DNA of 64,000 nucleotides from Saprospirales bacterium (GTDB lineage Bacteria > Bacteroidota > Bacteroidia > Chitinophagales > Saprospiraceae): contig JADJYG010000002.1 of the NCBI GenBank assembly GCA_016719895.1, positions 92,843-156,842 on the forward strand, written 5' to 3'. Shown piece by piece: positions 28,642 to 37,881 of this stretch. The notes under the pieces were generated by a model. It was given only the letters and a program-made list of their open reading frames with translations, was not told where the DNA came from and did no database searches. Position 1 is the first letter of the stretch, and each line of letters begins with the position of its first letter. The position numbers and the translations under genes were made by a program.

Positions 28642-30091
28642 ACGGTTGGACGTCGGCCGACTTGACCTGCATCACCAGGGCAATTACCAACGTGATCAAC
28701 ATGGCTTTTCCAAGCAGCGGCAGCGCCGTCACGCCACGCTCGGCCCCACGCTCCCAGCTAGACGGCAGCAGATGCAGCCCGTAGCCGAAGATCATCCAGA
28801 ATACCACCGGCCCGTAGCCGCCCAGAAATTCAACGAATACCTGGGGCTCAAACGCATAAAAGATCTGACCCAGCATGACTTGCACTGCTTCCAGGTCCGG
28901 GGCGCGAAAAAATATCCAGCAAAAACAAACGAAATGAAAGGTCCATAAACCGCCCAAAAACCGGCGCCACCAACCGGGCCGGCCGGGGAAAACGCTTTTC
29001 CACCAGCGTTCCGCCGCCAGCGCCGCCCCATGCAGTCCGCCCCAAATAATGAACCGGGTGGCTGCTCCGTGCCACAGCCCGCCAAGCAGCATGGTAAGCA
29101 CCAGGTTGAAATACGTGCGCAAGCGCCCGCCCCGGTTCCCGCCCAACGAAATATACAGATAATCGCGCAACCAGGTGGACAACGAAATATGCCAGCGCCG
29201 CCAAAATTCTGTGATACTCAACGACTGGTACGGCGAATCAAAATTGATGGGAAACTGAAATCCTAATAACAAGCCGATCCCGATAGCTATATCCGAATAC
29301 CCGCTAAAATCGCAATAGATCTGCAAGGCATAGCCGTAAATACCAAACAGGTTCTCCAATCCGGTGTATTGGGCCGGCGAATCAAAAACGCGATCGACAA
29401 AATTCAGGCTGATATAGTCGGAAATAACGGCTTTTTTGAATAAGCCAATACAAACCAAAAAAACGCCCCGGCCAAAATCTTCCCGGGAAACATGCAGGGG
29501 CCGGTGTATCTGAGGCAAAAAATCAGCAGCCCGCACGATAGGCCCGGCCACCATTTGTGGAAAAAAGGTGACGAAAAACGCGTAGTCCCAAATGTCGTCG
29601 AGCGCCTTCAGATTCCCCCGGTACACATCGATCGTATAGCTCAGCGACTGAAACGTGAAAAATGAAATCCCGACGGGCAGAAATATATCGAAATGCAGGG
29701 GCTGCGTACCACTCAGACCAGCCCACAGTTCGAGGAAATAATTGGTGTATTTAAAATAGGCCAGCATGCCCAAATTGGCTGCCAGGCTGAACACCAGCAG
29801 CCAATATTTCGCCCGCTTGCTCCGGGCCTGCTGAATCCACCGGGCCAGGTGAAAATCCACCAGAACACTGCCGACCAGCAGGAGAAAAAAAATGCCGCTG
29901 CTCTTGTAGTAGAAATAAACCGAAAAGAAGGTGCTCCATAAGATCCGCAGCCGGTCCTGGGGCGCCAAAAGGCGGTAAAGCAGCATAAAACCCAGGAACA
30001 AAAACAAAAAAAGCCCACTGCTGAACAACAACGGCGATTCCGGGTGGTATACAAACTGGTCGAGAATCTTGCTGGGATCGAAGGAGAACAT
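28622..30091 (-). CDS. MBOAT family O-acyltransferase (AlgI-like)
   Basis: This protein of about 489 residues is a polytopic membrane O-acyltransferase. Diagnostic regions are FLPVGISFFTFQSLSYTIDV, DFSGYSDIAIGIG, the FWRRWHISLSTWLRDY motif and the catalytic His in GGLWHGAATRFIIWG. AlgI-type proteins move acetyl groups across the membrane to exported polysaccharides. They usually work with an SGNH/AlgX-like partner, which is not adjacent here, so the acceptor is unknown. Start 30091 (MFSFDPSKILDQF) is preferred over 30115 because it matches family N-termini. Confidence 0.9.
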   Translation of the reverse strand: MFSFDPSKILDQFVYHPESPLLFSSGLFLFLFLGFMLLYRLLAPQDRLRILWSTFFSVYFYYKSSGIFFLLLVGSVLVDFHLARWIQQARSKRAKYWLLVFSLAANLGMLAYFKYTNYFLELWAGLSGTQPLHFDIFLPVGISFFTFQSLSYTIDVYRGNLKALDDIWDYAFFVTFFPQMVAGPIVRAADFLPQIHRPLHVSREDFGRGVFLVCIGLFKKAVISDYISLNFVDRVFDSPAQYTGLENLFGIYGYALQIYCDFSGYSDIAIGIGLLLGFQFPINFDSPYQSLSITEFWRRWHISLSTWLRDYLYISLGGNRGGRLRTYFNLVLTMLLGGLWHGAATRFIIWGGLHGAALAAERWWKSVFPGRPGWWRRFLGGLWTFHFVCFCWIFFRAPDLEAVQVMLGQIFYAFEPQVFVEFLGGYGPVVFWMIFGYGLHLLPSSWERGAERGVTALPLLGKAMLITLVIALVMQVKSADVQPFIYFQF

Positions 30092-30325
30092 CGCGTTATG
30101 CCGGATAGCGGGCAAAAGTACATCCTGCCGTTGGAAACCACGGCATGCCCTTTGTTTTTGTTTTTCACCCGTCTTCCGGGGTCGCTCCCTTCTTCGCCCG
30201 GTTTGTAAAACTTTTCTTCCGACGCTGCGTTAGCCGGCTGACCACTTCGGGAGTTGGCGGCGTTCGCCCGGCGGGAAAATCCCAAAAATGCTTTAACTGT
30301 ATAACTGCAAAAAAATTTAATACCT

Positions 30326-33103
30326 ATGACTATTCAAAAAATCGCCTTCCTCGGCCTTCTGCTAGCCTATTGCGCCGGCCTTTCCGCCCAGCCCGGTTCC
30401 CCCGATCCCGCTTTCGGGCGCGTGGGCATCACCACTGCCAATATTTACACTGGCGAAGACCAGGCCTTCGGCGCCGTCCGGCGCCCCGACGGGCGGCTGT
30501 TGGTGGTAGGTAGCGCCATGCGCGATTCCGTACGGGCATTTGCCGCCATGCAACTACTGCCTAACGGCGACCCGGACCCCGCCTTCGACCTGGATGGCAA
30601 AATGGTGCGTTCGGCGGCAGGCCCGGGCGAGGATATCGCCTATGCCGTTGCGCTCTACCCCGATGGCCGCGCCCTGCTCGCCGGTATTGGCGAACGCCCC
30701 GCGCAACGGTACGATTTCGCGCTTATGCGCCTCCTGCCCGATGGCCAGCCGGACTCGACATTTGGCAAACAGGGTCGGGTGCTCACCGATTTCGACGGCG
30801 GCGACGACTTCGCCTACGCCGTCATGCTGCAGCCCGACGGCAAAATCATAGCAGCCGGCCACACCTCGCCCGACGGCGCAGAATCCGACTTTGCCATAGC
30901 CCGGTACCTGTCCAACGGCGACCCCGACAGTACATTTGGCGTACACGGCAAACTGGTCCAATCCGTAGATGTTTTCTCCGAAGTCATTTACGATGCCCTC
31001 CTGCAACCCGATGGCAAAATCCTCGTCGCCGGAAATATTTATGACTTTGCGTTTGAAGCCGACTATATCATCGGCCGCTACCTGCCTGATGGAACGCCCG
31101 ACCCCAACTTTGGCGACAACGGCATCGTCACGCTTAATTTTGACTCCTCCTTTGATCTTAGCCGGGGAATTGCCCTCCAACCCGATGGTAAAATTATTGC
31201 CGCCGGCTTCTCTTCCGTCGACTTTATCAGCCAGGTATCGGCTGCCCGGCTTTTGCCCGGCGGCGCCCCCGACAGTACGTTCGGCGCCAACGGAAAAGTG
31301 CTGCAGGCAGTAGGCGACCTGGGTAGCTTTAGCACCGACGTGGCGGTGCAGCCCGATGGCAAGCTGTTGTTGTCGGGCATGACCGAAGACCTCGATGCGC
31401 GCGACATCTTCGTGCTGCGACTCCAGCCCAATGGCATGCCCGATTCTACCTTTGGCGACAACGGACTGCGTATATCATCGGTAAGCGACAACGACGACAA
31501 TTCGTACGCCCTGGCGCTCGAACCCAATGGCCACATTTTCCTGGCCGGGCGCTCCGACAACTTTGAACAGGCCGATGTGACGGTGTTGCGCTATTCGCCT
31601 GCCGGCAATCTCGATCCGGCGTTCGGCTCCGGCGGTGTGGTGCGCACCGACAACGGGTCCAGTTACGACCAGGCATCGGCCATGCTGATCCTGCCCGATG
31701 ACGCTATCGTCATCGGTGGATATTCCCGGCAGGAAGTAACGGCGCCTATGTATATCAACAGCACCCTGCTCCGCTACCAACCCGACGGGCGCCTGGATAA
31801 AACTTTTGGCGATGCGGGTATCCTGAGCAACAACCTGACGCCTTCGACAGACCGCTGGGAGGATCTGGCGGTATTCCCCGACGGTGGTATTGTCCTTTGC
31901 GCCGGACAATTGGACAACCAGGCCGGATTGGCCGCATACCGGCCGGATGGACTGCCGGTCAGCACTTTCGGCAATGCCGGTCTGGTGCAGACCCAGCTGG
32001 GCCCGGGAAGTATCTTCCGGGCAATCGCCGTCCAACCGAACGGGAAAATACTGGCCGCCGGGCAATACGATTTGCCGGAAGGCAAAAACATCCTCCAACG
32101 GTTCGGGCCGGATGGCTTACCGGACCTGTCTTTTGGGCAAAACGGCGCTACGGAAGCTCCCTTAGGGCCATTATCAAGCCAGTGGACCGAGCTCCTCGTG
32201 GCCCCGGATGGAATGATCATTACTGCGGGCCAGTGGTTTACCGACACGGCAGCTTTTGGCGTGGTAGCCCGTTTCCTGCCCAATGGCGTGCCCGATACTA
32301 CCTTTGGAAAGAACGGTTTGTTTTTGGACCCCAGCCCGGTGGGCAGCGGCACCCATGTGGACGTCATTGCGCTGCTACCCGGCGGTAAATTACTGGTAGC
32401 GGGCGGTTATGAAGATTTCAGCGTTATCCGCCTGCTACCCGATGGAACACCTGATCCCGCGTTTGGCAACAACGGTCGGGTCGCGTACGATTTTGGGCAA
32501 ATGCAAAACAGCGTTACGGACCTTGCCGTGCAGGCCGACGGCCGGATCGTACTGGCCGGCCGCAGCCTTCCGACCGCAGGCACGGATTGGGACGAGCGGT
32601 TTGTCGTACTGCGCCTCGACCCTGGCGGCAGCCTCGATCCGACGTTTGGCCAAAACGGAATGGTTCATTTGCGGGGTTTGATTGCCAACCGGGTGGGTTT
32701 ACAACAAGATGGAAACATCGTGGCCGCGGGGGTAATCCAGCAAAACATTCCGGATAACAAGGCTTTTTATTTTCAAAATGACGTCCTGCTTGTACGCCTC
32801 CTTACCGGACCGGCGCTGGGTATCGCGGATAGCCCGGATGATTCCGCCATCCTGATGGTTTACCCGAACCCGGTTGGCGAAACCCTGCAGGTAGAGTATG
32901 AACTGCAAGCCGATCAACGGGTGACGGCGCGCCTCTTTGATGCGGCCGGGCAGTCCGTAGGGACGCTCATGAGCGAAGTCCCCCGGAAATCAGGAAAACA
33001 CCGGGAAAGCCTCCGCCTGCCTGCCAGCCTGACACCCGGCATGTACTCCCTGGTGTTGGAAGCCGGCGCGGGGCGGCGGGCGTTGTGGGTGGTGAAATCC
33101 TAA
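30326..33103 (+). CDS. Secreted delta-60 repeat (DUF5122) protein with T9SS type A tail
   Basis: The 925-residue protein begins with a signal peptide (MTIQKIAFLGLLLAYCAGLS). It then contains a long series of roughly 55-60-residue delta-60 repeats, recognisable by alternating LPDGTPDPNFGDNGIV and LQPDGKIIAAG. These are expected to form beta-propeller blades. From about residue 840 the T9SS type A sorting domain follows (MVYPNPVGETLQVEY, ending ALWVVKS). No catalytic motif was seen, so binding or structural work at the surface is the likely role. It has its own unit upstream of the perfect palindromic terminator at 33102-33186. Confidence 0.88.
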   Translation: MTIQKIAFLGLLLAYCAGLSAQPGSPDPAFGRVGITTANIYTGEDQAFGAVRRPDGRLLVVGSAMRDSVRAFAAMQLLPNGDPDPAFDLDGKMVRSAAGPGEDIAYAVALYPDGRALLAGIGERPAQRYDFALMRLLPDGQPDSTFGKQGRVLTDFDGGDDFAYAVMLQPDGKIIAAGHTSPDGAESDFAIARYLSNGDPDSTFGVHGKLVQSVDVFSEVIYDALLQPDGKILVAGNIYDFAFEADYIIGRYLPDGTPDPNFGDNGIVTLNFDSSFDLSRGIALQPDGKIIAAGFSSVDFISQVSAARLLPGGAPDSTFGANGKVLQAVGDLGSFSTDVAVQPDGKLLLSGMTEDLDARDIFVLRLQPNGMPDSTFGDNGLRISSVSDNDDNSYALALEPNGHIFLAGRSDNFEQADVTVLRYSPAGNLDPAFGSGGVVRTDNGSSYDQASAMLILPDDAIVIGGYSRQEVTAPMYINSTLLRYQPDGRLDKTFGDAGILSNNLTPSTDRWEDLAVFPDGGIVLCAGQLDNQAGLAAYRPDGLPVSTFGNAGLVQTQLGPGSIFRAIAVQPNGKILAAGQYDLPEGKNILQRFGPDGLPDLSFGQNGATEAPLGPLSSQWTELLVAPDGMIITAGQWFTDTAAFGVVARFLPNGVPDTTFGKNGLFLDPSPVGSGTHVDVIALLPGGKLLVAGGYEDFSVIRLLPDGTPDPAFGNNGRVAYDFGQMQNSVTDLAVQADGRIVLAGRSLPTAGTDWDERFVVLRLDPGGSLDPTFGQNGMVHLRGLIANRVGLQQDGNIVAAGVIQQNIPDNKAFYFQNDVLLVRLLTGPALGIADSPDDSAILMVYPNPVGETLQVEYELQADQRVTARLFDAAGQSVGTLMSEVPRKSGKHRESLRLPASLTPGMYSLVLEAGAGRRALWVVKS

Positions 33104-33186
33104 CCTGTCAGGTCTAAAAATTAATTTAAATCCCGGCCGCGTTTGGCGCGGCCGGGATTTAAATTAATTTTTAGACCTGACAGGTT
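33102..33186. terminator. Perfect 40-bp-arm bidirectional terminator
   Basis: The arms 33102-33141 and 33147-33186 are perfect complements around the loop tttgg. The arm starts with aacctgtcaggtctaaaaat and ends cccggccgcg. The hairpin fills the whole gap between the convergent stop codons at 33101-33103 and 33187-33189, so it serves both genes. Confidence 0.85.
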
Positions 33187-34068
33187 TTAATGCGGAAAAA
33201 CTGCCATGGCCATTGCCATGCTTTTACCAAAAGCCGTCCGGTTAACCGGCAAATCAGCGCCCACCTCATCGAAAAAAAATATCAGGTTTTCGGTTGCCAT
33301 ATTGCCGGTAAGGTCGTCTTTCGCCATCGGGCAGCCCCCAAACCCCCGCATGGCGCCATCGAAACGACGGCAGCCGTTTTCCCAGGCCGCCTGGATTTTT
33401 TCGCGCCAGTTGTTCGGCTGGGTATGCAGGTGCGCGCCGAATTCGATCGACGGGTAAGCCGGGATCAGGGCGCCAAAGAGGTAGGCAATATTTTCCGGAT
33501 TGGAGCAGCCGATGGTGTCGGAAAGCGAAAAAATACGGATACCATACGGCGCCAGGTTATCCACCCATTTCTGTACAATTTCCGCATTCCAGGGATCGCC
33601 GTAGGGGTTGCCGAATCCCATGGAAATATACAGGACCAGGGTTTTTCCATGCGCCTCGCAAATATCCTGAATCGCCTTGGCGCGCTCCAGGCTTTCCGCA
33701 ATGGTAGCGTTCGTATTGCGCAATTGAAACGTTTCGCTGATGCTGAACGGGTAGCCCAGGTACTGAATTTCCGGAAAACGGCAAGCCTCCTCCGCACCAC
33801 GCTGGTTGGCCACGATCGCTAATAGTTTGGTAGCTGTTTGTGAAAGGTCTAATTTTGCCAGTACTTCCGCCGTATCGCGCATTTGCGGGATCGCCTTGGG
33901 GCTGACAAAAGAACCGAAATCGACGGTATCGAAGCCCACTGCGAGCAGCTGATTGATGTATGCGGCCTTCACGCCGGTTTCTATAAAATCATTAAGACCC
34001 TGCATCGCATCGCGCGGGCATTCGATCAGCTTGACCGGGAGTGGTGGGCAGTGGAGGTCGGACGGCAA
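33187..34068 (-). CDS. Hydroxymethylglutaryl-CoA lyase-like enzyme
   Basis: This 293-residue TIM-barrel protein belongs to the HMGL-like (DRE-TIM) family. Seen are the substrate/metal motif IECPRDAMQG near the N-terminus, FVSPKAIPQM, the metal ligands in HLHTQPNN, and the catalytic-Cys loop GFGGCPMAKDDLTGN. HMG-CoA lyase splits 3-hydroxy-3-methylglutaryl-CoA into acetoacetate and acetyl-CoA in leucine and ketone-body catabolism. The length fits. The first motif has C-P-R-D where classical enzymes have G-P-R-D, so another HMGL-type reaction is possible. No leucine-degradation genes are adjacent. Confidence 0.82.
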   Translation of the reverse strand: MPSDLHCPPLPVKLIECPRDAMQGLNDFIETGVKAAYINQLLAVGFDTVDFGSFVSPKAIPQMRDTAEVLAKLDLSQTATKLLAIVANQRGAEEACRFPEIQYLGYPFSISETFQLRNTNATIAESLERAKAIQDICEAHGKTLVLYISMGFGNPYGDPWNAEIVQKWVDNLAPYGIRIFSLSDTIGCSNPENIAYLFGALIPAYPSIEFGAHLHTQPNNWREKIQAAWENGCRRFDGAMRGFGGCPMAKDDLTGNMATENLIFFFDEVGADLPVNRTAFGKSMAMAMAVFPH

Positions 34069-34177
34069 AACAGAATTGATTTAGTTGGTTAGGCTAAACA
34101 AATTTGATGCCCTAAAGTTACGTTTGCGGAGATTACATGGCGCAGGTTACATCTTGTGGAAAATAAAAAAAGATATC

Positions 34178-34405
34178 ATGAAAAATAAAGGACGCTGGAT
34201 CGTTTTGGGGTTGGCACTGGTACTGGTCGGCATCACGGCGATGGTATTGCAGTTGGTAGGCGCCCAATGGGTGTTCCTTCAGTTTTTGGAAATACCGGGG
34301 CGCCTTTTTGCCTTTGTCGCCAAAATCCTCCTGGTCATGTCCGGGTTTATTATTATTGCCCTCGCCAACACTGATTGGGACCGCGAACGCAAGGAAAGTG
34401 CCTGA
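34178..34405 (+). CDS. Small two-helix membrane protein, unknown
   Basis: This 75-residue protein begins MKNKGRWIVLGLALVLVGIT. It has two hydrophobic segments (about 7-30 and 40-62) and a charged C-terminus (DWDRERKESA). No family is recognised. The ATG at 34178 is preferred over an in-frame start at 34085, because the extra 31 residues are basic and unlike a signal sequence. It is probably an inner-membrane protein. Confidence 0.6.
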   Translation: MKNKGRWIVLGLALVLVGITAMVLQLVGAQWVFLQFLEIPGRLFAFVAKILLVMSGFIIIALANTDWDRERKESA

Positions 34406-34424
34406 TTTCAGGCTAGGTCTTTAA

Positions 34425-34697
34425 TCAAACCTTGGGTTGACGACATTCGAGTAAATAGAGCCGAACGTATAGGAAACCCCCGCCGGAACCGTTTACCAGT
34501 GCTGTTTGCTGGATAAAAATATCAGCATCCGCTCGATCGCGCATAAAATTGACGTAGTCCAGTTCCGATTTCAGGTACTGAACATCACAGCCCCACTGGC
34601 AGTCCAGAAAAATATGAGGCGCACCGTTGCGCGCTTCCTGTGACCTCAAACAGATCGAATCAAGGAGGAATACGAAAAGAAAAAGGTAGTTTTTCAT
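34425..34697 (-). CDS. Short secreted protein, possibly truncated
   Basis: The 90-residue product begins with a signal-peptide-like MKNYLFLFVFLLDSICLRSQ. The mature part (IFLDCQWGCDVQYLKSELDY, then VNFMRDRADADI) resembles the start of a longer Bacteroidota protein type in which a similar region is followed by a TGSGG stretch and a beta-rich body. Here the frame stops about 20 residues after GSGGG. It may be a genuine small protein or a truncated remnant. It ends 19 bases from the convergent small membrane protein gene. Confidence 0.45.
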   Translation of the reverse strand: MKNYLFLFVFLLDSICLRSQEARNGAPHIFLDCQWGCDVQYLKSELDYVNFMRDRADADIFIQQTALVNGSGGGFLYVRLYLLECRQPKV

Positions 34698-34970
34698 GCA
34701 TTGAATTTATTCCCGGTCAAATATCCGGGCATCCGGCCAGAACTTACCATCCCCGGTGGTAAACGCCGCGAAACCGTCGATGAAAAACCGGAATTTTTCT
34801 TCCAAAGGCCAAATCTGCAGCAAGATGCCCAGGGGCCGGCAGAAAAAATAACGGCAATTGTGGTACTTGTCAGAACTTTCATAAAATTTTTATGGTTAGC
34901 GTGTTGCATTAGACTTGTTGCGACGGCGGGCTTTGAACTGCTGTCATACTATCAGACAATCTGCTGTGCA

Positions 34971-36170
34971 ATGGAAAAACTTAAAATCTTCGGCGAACCG
35001 ATTATCGACCCGAACGCCATCAGCCAGATCCGGCGCTGCATCAACGGCCCGGACGACCATGCGGCGCTCACGGCCGATGCGCATTACGGCTACGGCCACC
35101 CCATCGGGGGCGTAGTAGCGTATGCCAGCAAGATCAGCCTTTCGGGCGTCGGTTTTGATATCGCCTGCGGCAACAAAGCCTGCCAGACCAATATCCGGGC
35201 CGCCGATATCGACGCCGAAAAGGTCATGGATGAGGTCTTCCGGCAGATCGGCTTTGGTATTGGCCGGCCCAACCCCAAACCAGTCGACCATCCGGTATTC
35301 GACGACATTGCCAGGGCGGCATTCGTCCCCCAACGCGCCATGATGAAACTGGCTATGGACCAACTGGGTACCGTTGGCTCGGGCAATCACTTTGTCGACC
35401 TGTTTGAAGACGAGGCCGGCTGGCTTTGGATCGGTGTGCATTTTGGCTCCCGCGGACTCGGTCATAAAACCACGATGGGGTTTATCGCCCTGTCAAAAGG
35501 TAAAAAATTCGACGAACAGGCCCCCGAAGGTGGCATGGACGCGCCCCCTATCCTCTTCGACGCATCGAGCCCACTGGGACAAGACTACCTGGCCGCCATG
35601 CGCCTCGCCGGCCAGTATGCGTATGCCGGGCGGGATGTGGTAGTGGGCAAAGTGTTGGAAATACTCGGCGCAAAACCGGTATTTGAGGTACATAACCACC
35701 ACAATTTCCTGTGGGAGGAAGAACATTTCGGGAAGAAACTTTACGTCGTACGCAAAGGCGCCACCCCGGCTTTCCCGGGTCAGTACGGCTTTGTAGGCGC
35801 TAATATGGGCGATACCTCCGTCATCATTCGCGGTATCGAGGGCGAACAAAGCCGCGAAGGGCTTTATTCCACCGTACATGGCGCCGGCCGCGTGATGAGC
35901 CGCACACAGGCTGCCGGAAAAAAACGTTGGCGCAACGGTAAAATCGAATACCTGAGCAAAGGACTGGTCGACTGGCCGCAATGGAAGAAAATCCTGAAAA
36001 ACAAACGCATCGCGCTGCGCGGCGGCGGCCCCGATGAATCGCCCGAGTGCTACAAAAAACTAAACGCCGTGCTGGAATACCACGAAGGTACCATCGAAGT
36101 GACGCACCGCCTGCTCCCCATCGGCGTGGCTATGGCAGCGCCCGATATGTACGACCCGTATAAGGATTGA
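34971..36170 (+). CDS. rtcB: RNA-splicing ligase RtcB
   Basis: The 399-residue protein matches RtcB, the Mn2+/GTP-dependent 3'-phosphate/5'-OH RNA ligase. Visible are metal ligands D63 and C66 in GVGFDIACG, the GSGNHFVDL motif, the HNHHN cluster, and STVHGAGRVMSR, whose His is guanylylated. ATG 34971 (MEKLKIFGEP) gives family length (E. coli 408). A longer frame to 34701 adds an unrelated sequence. No archease, RtcA or RtcR gene is adjacent, so regulation and substrate cannot be inferred from context. Confidence 0.93.
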   Translation: MEKLKIFGEPIIDPNAISQIRRCINGPDDHAALTADAHYGYGHPIGGVVAYASKISLSGVGFDIACGNKACQTNIRAADIDAEKVMDEVFRQIGFGIGRPNPKPVDHPVFDDIARAAFVPQRAMMKLAMDQLGTVGSGNHFVDLFEDEAGWLWIGVHFGSRGLGHKTTMGFIALSKGKKFDEQAPEGGMDAPPILFDASSPLGQDYLAAMRLAGQYAYAGRDVVVGKVLEILGAKPVFEVHNHHNFLWEEEHFGKKLYVVRKGATPAFPGQYGFVGANMGDTSVIIRGIEGEQSREGLYSTVHGAGRVMSRTQAAGKKRWRNGKIEYLSKGLVDWPQWKKILKNKRIALRGGGPDESPECYKKLNAVLEYHEGTIEVTHRLLPIGVAMAAPDMYDPYKD

Positions 36171-36203
36171 CGACTCCAGGTCATCTGACCGATACCACTG
36201 AAT

Positions 36204-37277
36204 CTATACCACCTGCCCGCCGCAGCTCGAACCGGCCCCGGCGGTGCAGCCAAAGCAGTGCTGGTTTAATACAATATCGCGGTTTTCCAGCACGTGCAGG
36301 TCGAAATCTGCCAGATGCGTACCGGCGCCCGTTACTTTCAGATTGAGCATTTGGTTGAAATCACAATCGTACAGGTAGCCGTCCCAACTCACAGAAATGG
36401 TATTGCGGCACATGACGCCAGCCACCGCCCCGGGATTGAATGCATCGAGCAGGCTTTGCATATAGTTTTCGTACTGGCCGTGTTGGAGCAGGTAGTCCAG
36501 AAACCGGCTGATCGGCATATTTGTAAGCGCATACAACTGGTTGAACTCGATCGCATGCTGGCGCTTCAGCTGGCGCTTGAACTCGTTTTCCAGGGAAGCC
36601 TGGTTGCCGGGCAAAAACGTGCCGGTGGGGTTATAAACCAAATTGATTATCAACCCGGTGTCCACTTTGCCATAGCCGGCGGCGTTGAGCAGGTGCAGCG
36701 CCTCGATGCTGTCGTCAAAAACACCGTCGCCGCGCTGGCTGTCGGTGCGGCGGGCGTTGTAATGCGGCAGCGAAGAGACGACTTCCACCCGGTGTTCGGC
36801 AAAAAACTGCGGCAGGTCGCGGTATTTATGGTTGGAGACGATAATTGTCAGGTTGCAGCGAACCAGCACGTGTTTGCCGATTTTGCGGCATTCTTCCACA
36901 AACCAGCGGAAATGCGGGTTCATCTCCGGCGCACCGCCGGTGATATCGACGGTGGGGATATCATAGCGGCGGAGAATGTCGAGGCAACGTTCAAAATTTT
37001 CGCGGCTCATATTTTCCGCTTTGCGGTCGGGGCCGGCATCCACGTGGCAATGGGCGCAGGTCTGGTTGCAAAGTTTGCCAACATTTACCTGAAAAATTTG
37101 GATGCGCGTAGGTTTCAAGCGCCCGTCCGGAAAGCCCGCCTGCCGGATCGCATCCGAAAACGCCGGAAAGCGGACGTCGCTGAGGGCTTTGCCGTTCAGC
37201 ACCTCCAGTTGAAAAAAAGTATTGGACAAGGCGCTGTGCCGGGCAGCCAGCGACTTTGTTCGTTGGTGAATACTCAT
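36204..37277 (-). CDS. arsS: Arsenosugar biosynthesis radical SAM protein (ArsS-type)
   Basis: This 357-residue radical SAM enzyme has the [4Fe-4S] ligands C70, C74 and C77 in GKLCNQTCAHCH, DITGGAPEMNP as the SAM-binding GGE-like motif, and the family's Cys-rich C-terminal region (VSWDGYLYDCDFNQML and NQHCFGCTAGAGSSCGG). In relatives the first position of the last motif can be selenocysteine; here it is an ordinary Cys codon. ArsS proteins act in arsenosugar/arsenolipid formation. The partner gene lies 41 bases upstream on the same strand, as is typical. No arsM gene is in the window, so the arsenic role rests on family membership. Confidence 0.85.
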   Translation of the reverse strand: MSIHQRTKSLAARHSALSNTFFQLEVLNGKALSDVRFPAFSDAIRQAGFPDGRLKPTRIQIFQVNVGKLCNQTCAHCHVDAGPDRKAENMSRENFERCLDILRRYDIPTVDITGGAPEMNPHFRWFVEECRKIGKHVLVRCNLTIIVSNHKYRDLPQFFAEHRVEVVSSLPHYNARRTDSQRGDGVFDDSIEALHLLNAAGYGKVDTGLIINLVYNPTGTFLPGNQASLENEFKRQLKRQHAIEFNQLYALTNMPISRFLDYLLQHGQYENYMQSLLDAFNPGAVAGVMCRNTISVSWDGYLYDCDFNQMLNLKVTGAGTHLADFDLHVLENRDIVLNQHCFGCTAGAGSSCGGQVV

Positions 37278-37318
37278 GCGACAAGCAATTTGAAACGAAA
37301 GCGACGCCGCTGCGGCGT

Positions 37319-37657
37319 CTACATCGCCAAGTCTTCGGCGTGGTTCATCATTTGTGTGGAAAATACGAGGCTGGAACCGGCGCGAATGGCGGCAGCCACG
37401 TGCACCGCTTCCATCATTTGCTCCTCATCGGCGCCTTTTTCGAGGCAACCCGAGGTGTAGGCATCGATACAATACGGGCATTGTACCGTATGGGCCACCG
37501 CCAGGGCGATCAGGGCTTTTTCGCGTTCGGTCAGGGCGCCTTCTTTAAAAACCTCTGCATACCAGCTGAAAAATTTATCGGCCATGGGTTTTTGCCAAGC
37601 GCTGATGTTGCCAAATTTTTTCAGGTCTTCGGGATCGAAGTAGTGTTTCTTTGACAT
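37319..37657 (-). CDS. AhpD-like arsenosugar-associated peroxidase-family protein
   Basis: This 112-residue carboxymuconolactone decarboxylase/AhpD-fold protein carries the redox pair C60-x-x-C63 in VQCPYCIDAYTSG. The pattern matches the peroxidase-like family that co-occurs with ArsS-type radical SAM genes. It is upstream of arsS on the same strand (41-base gap), so the two probably form an operon. Its exact reaction is unknown; the fold suggests thiol-dependent peroxide or decarboxylation chemistry. Confidence 0.85.
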   Translation of the reverse strand: MSKKHYFDPEDLKKFGNISAWQKPMADKFFSWYAEVFKEGALTEREKALIALAVAHTVQCPYCIDAYTSGCLEKGADEEQMMEAVHVAAAIRAGSSLVFSTQMMNHAEDLAM

Positions 37658-37881
37658 GAAATGCTGTTTTAAACCTACCAGAGGGCTTTACGTACATGCG
37701 CATAATCCAGTATTCTGGTCGCCCCGTTTCGAGTGGCAAAAATAGAAGCTAAACCCGATTTTGGCGCATTTGTTTGGGCGGCGGGTAAACACTTGTCGGT
37801 TGGCGGACAAGATACACGCTATTACCCCCGCATCCTGGGTTACAACTGTTTGACTGGAATGGCAGCGTTCAAACAAGCGGA

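Noticed and set aside
37688..37876. 62-codon minus-strand frame between the WD40-caspase and AhpD-like genes
   Set aside because: Cys/Arg-rich, unlike neighbouring proteins, and no start or promoter support.
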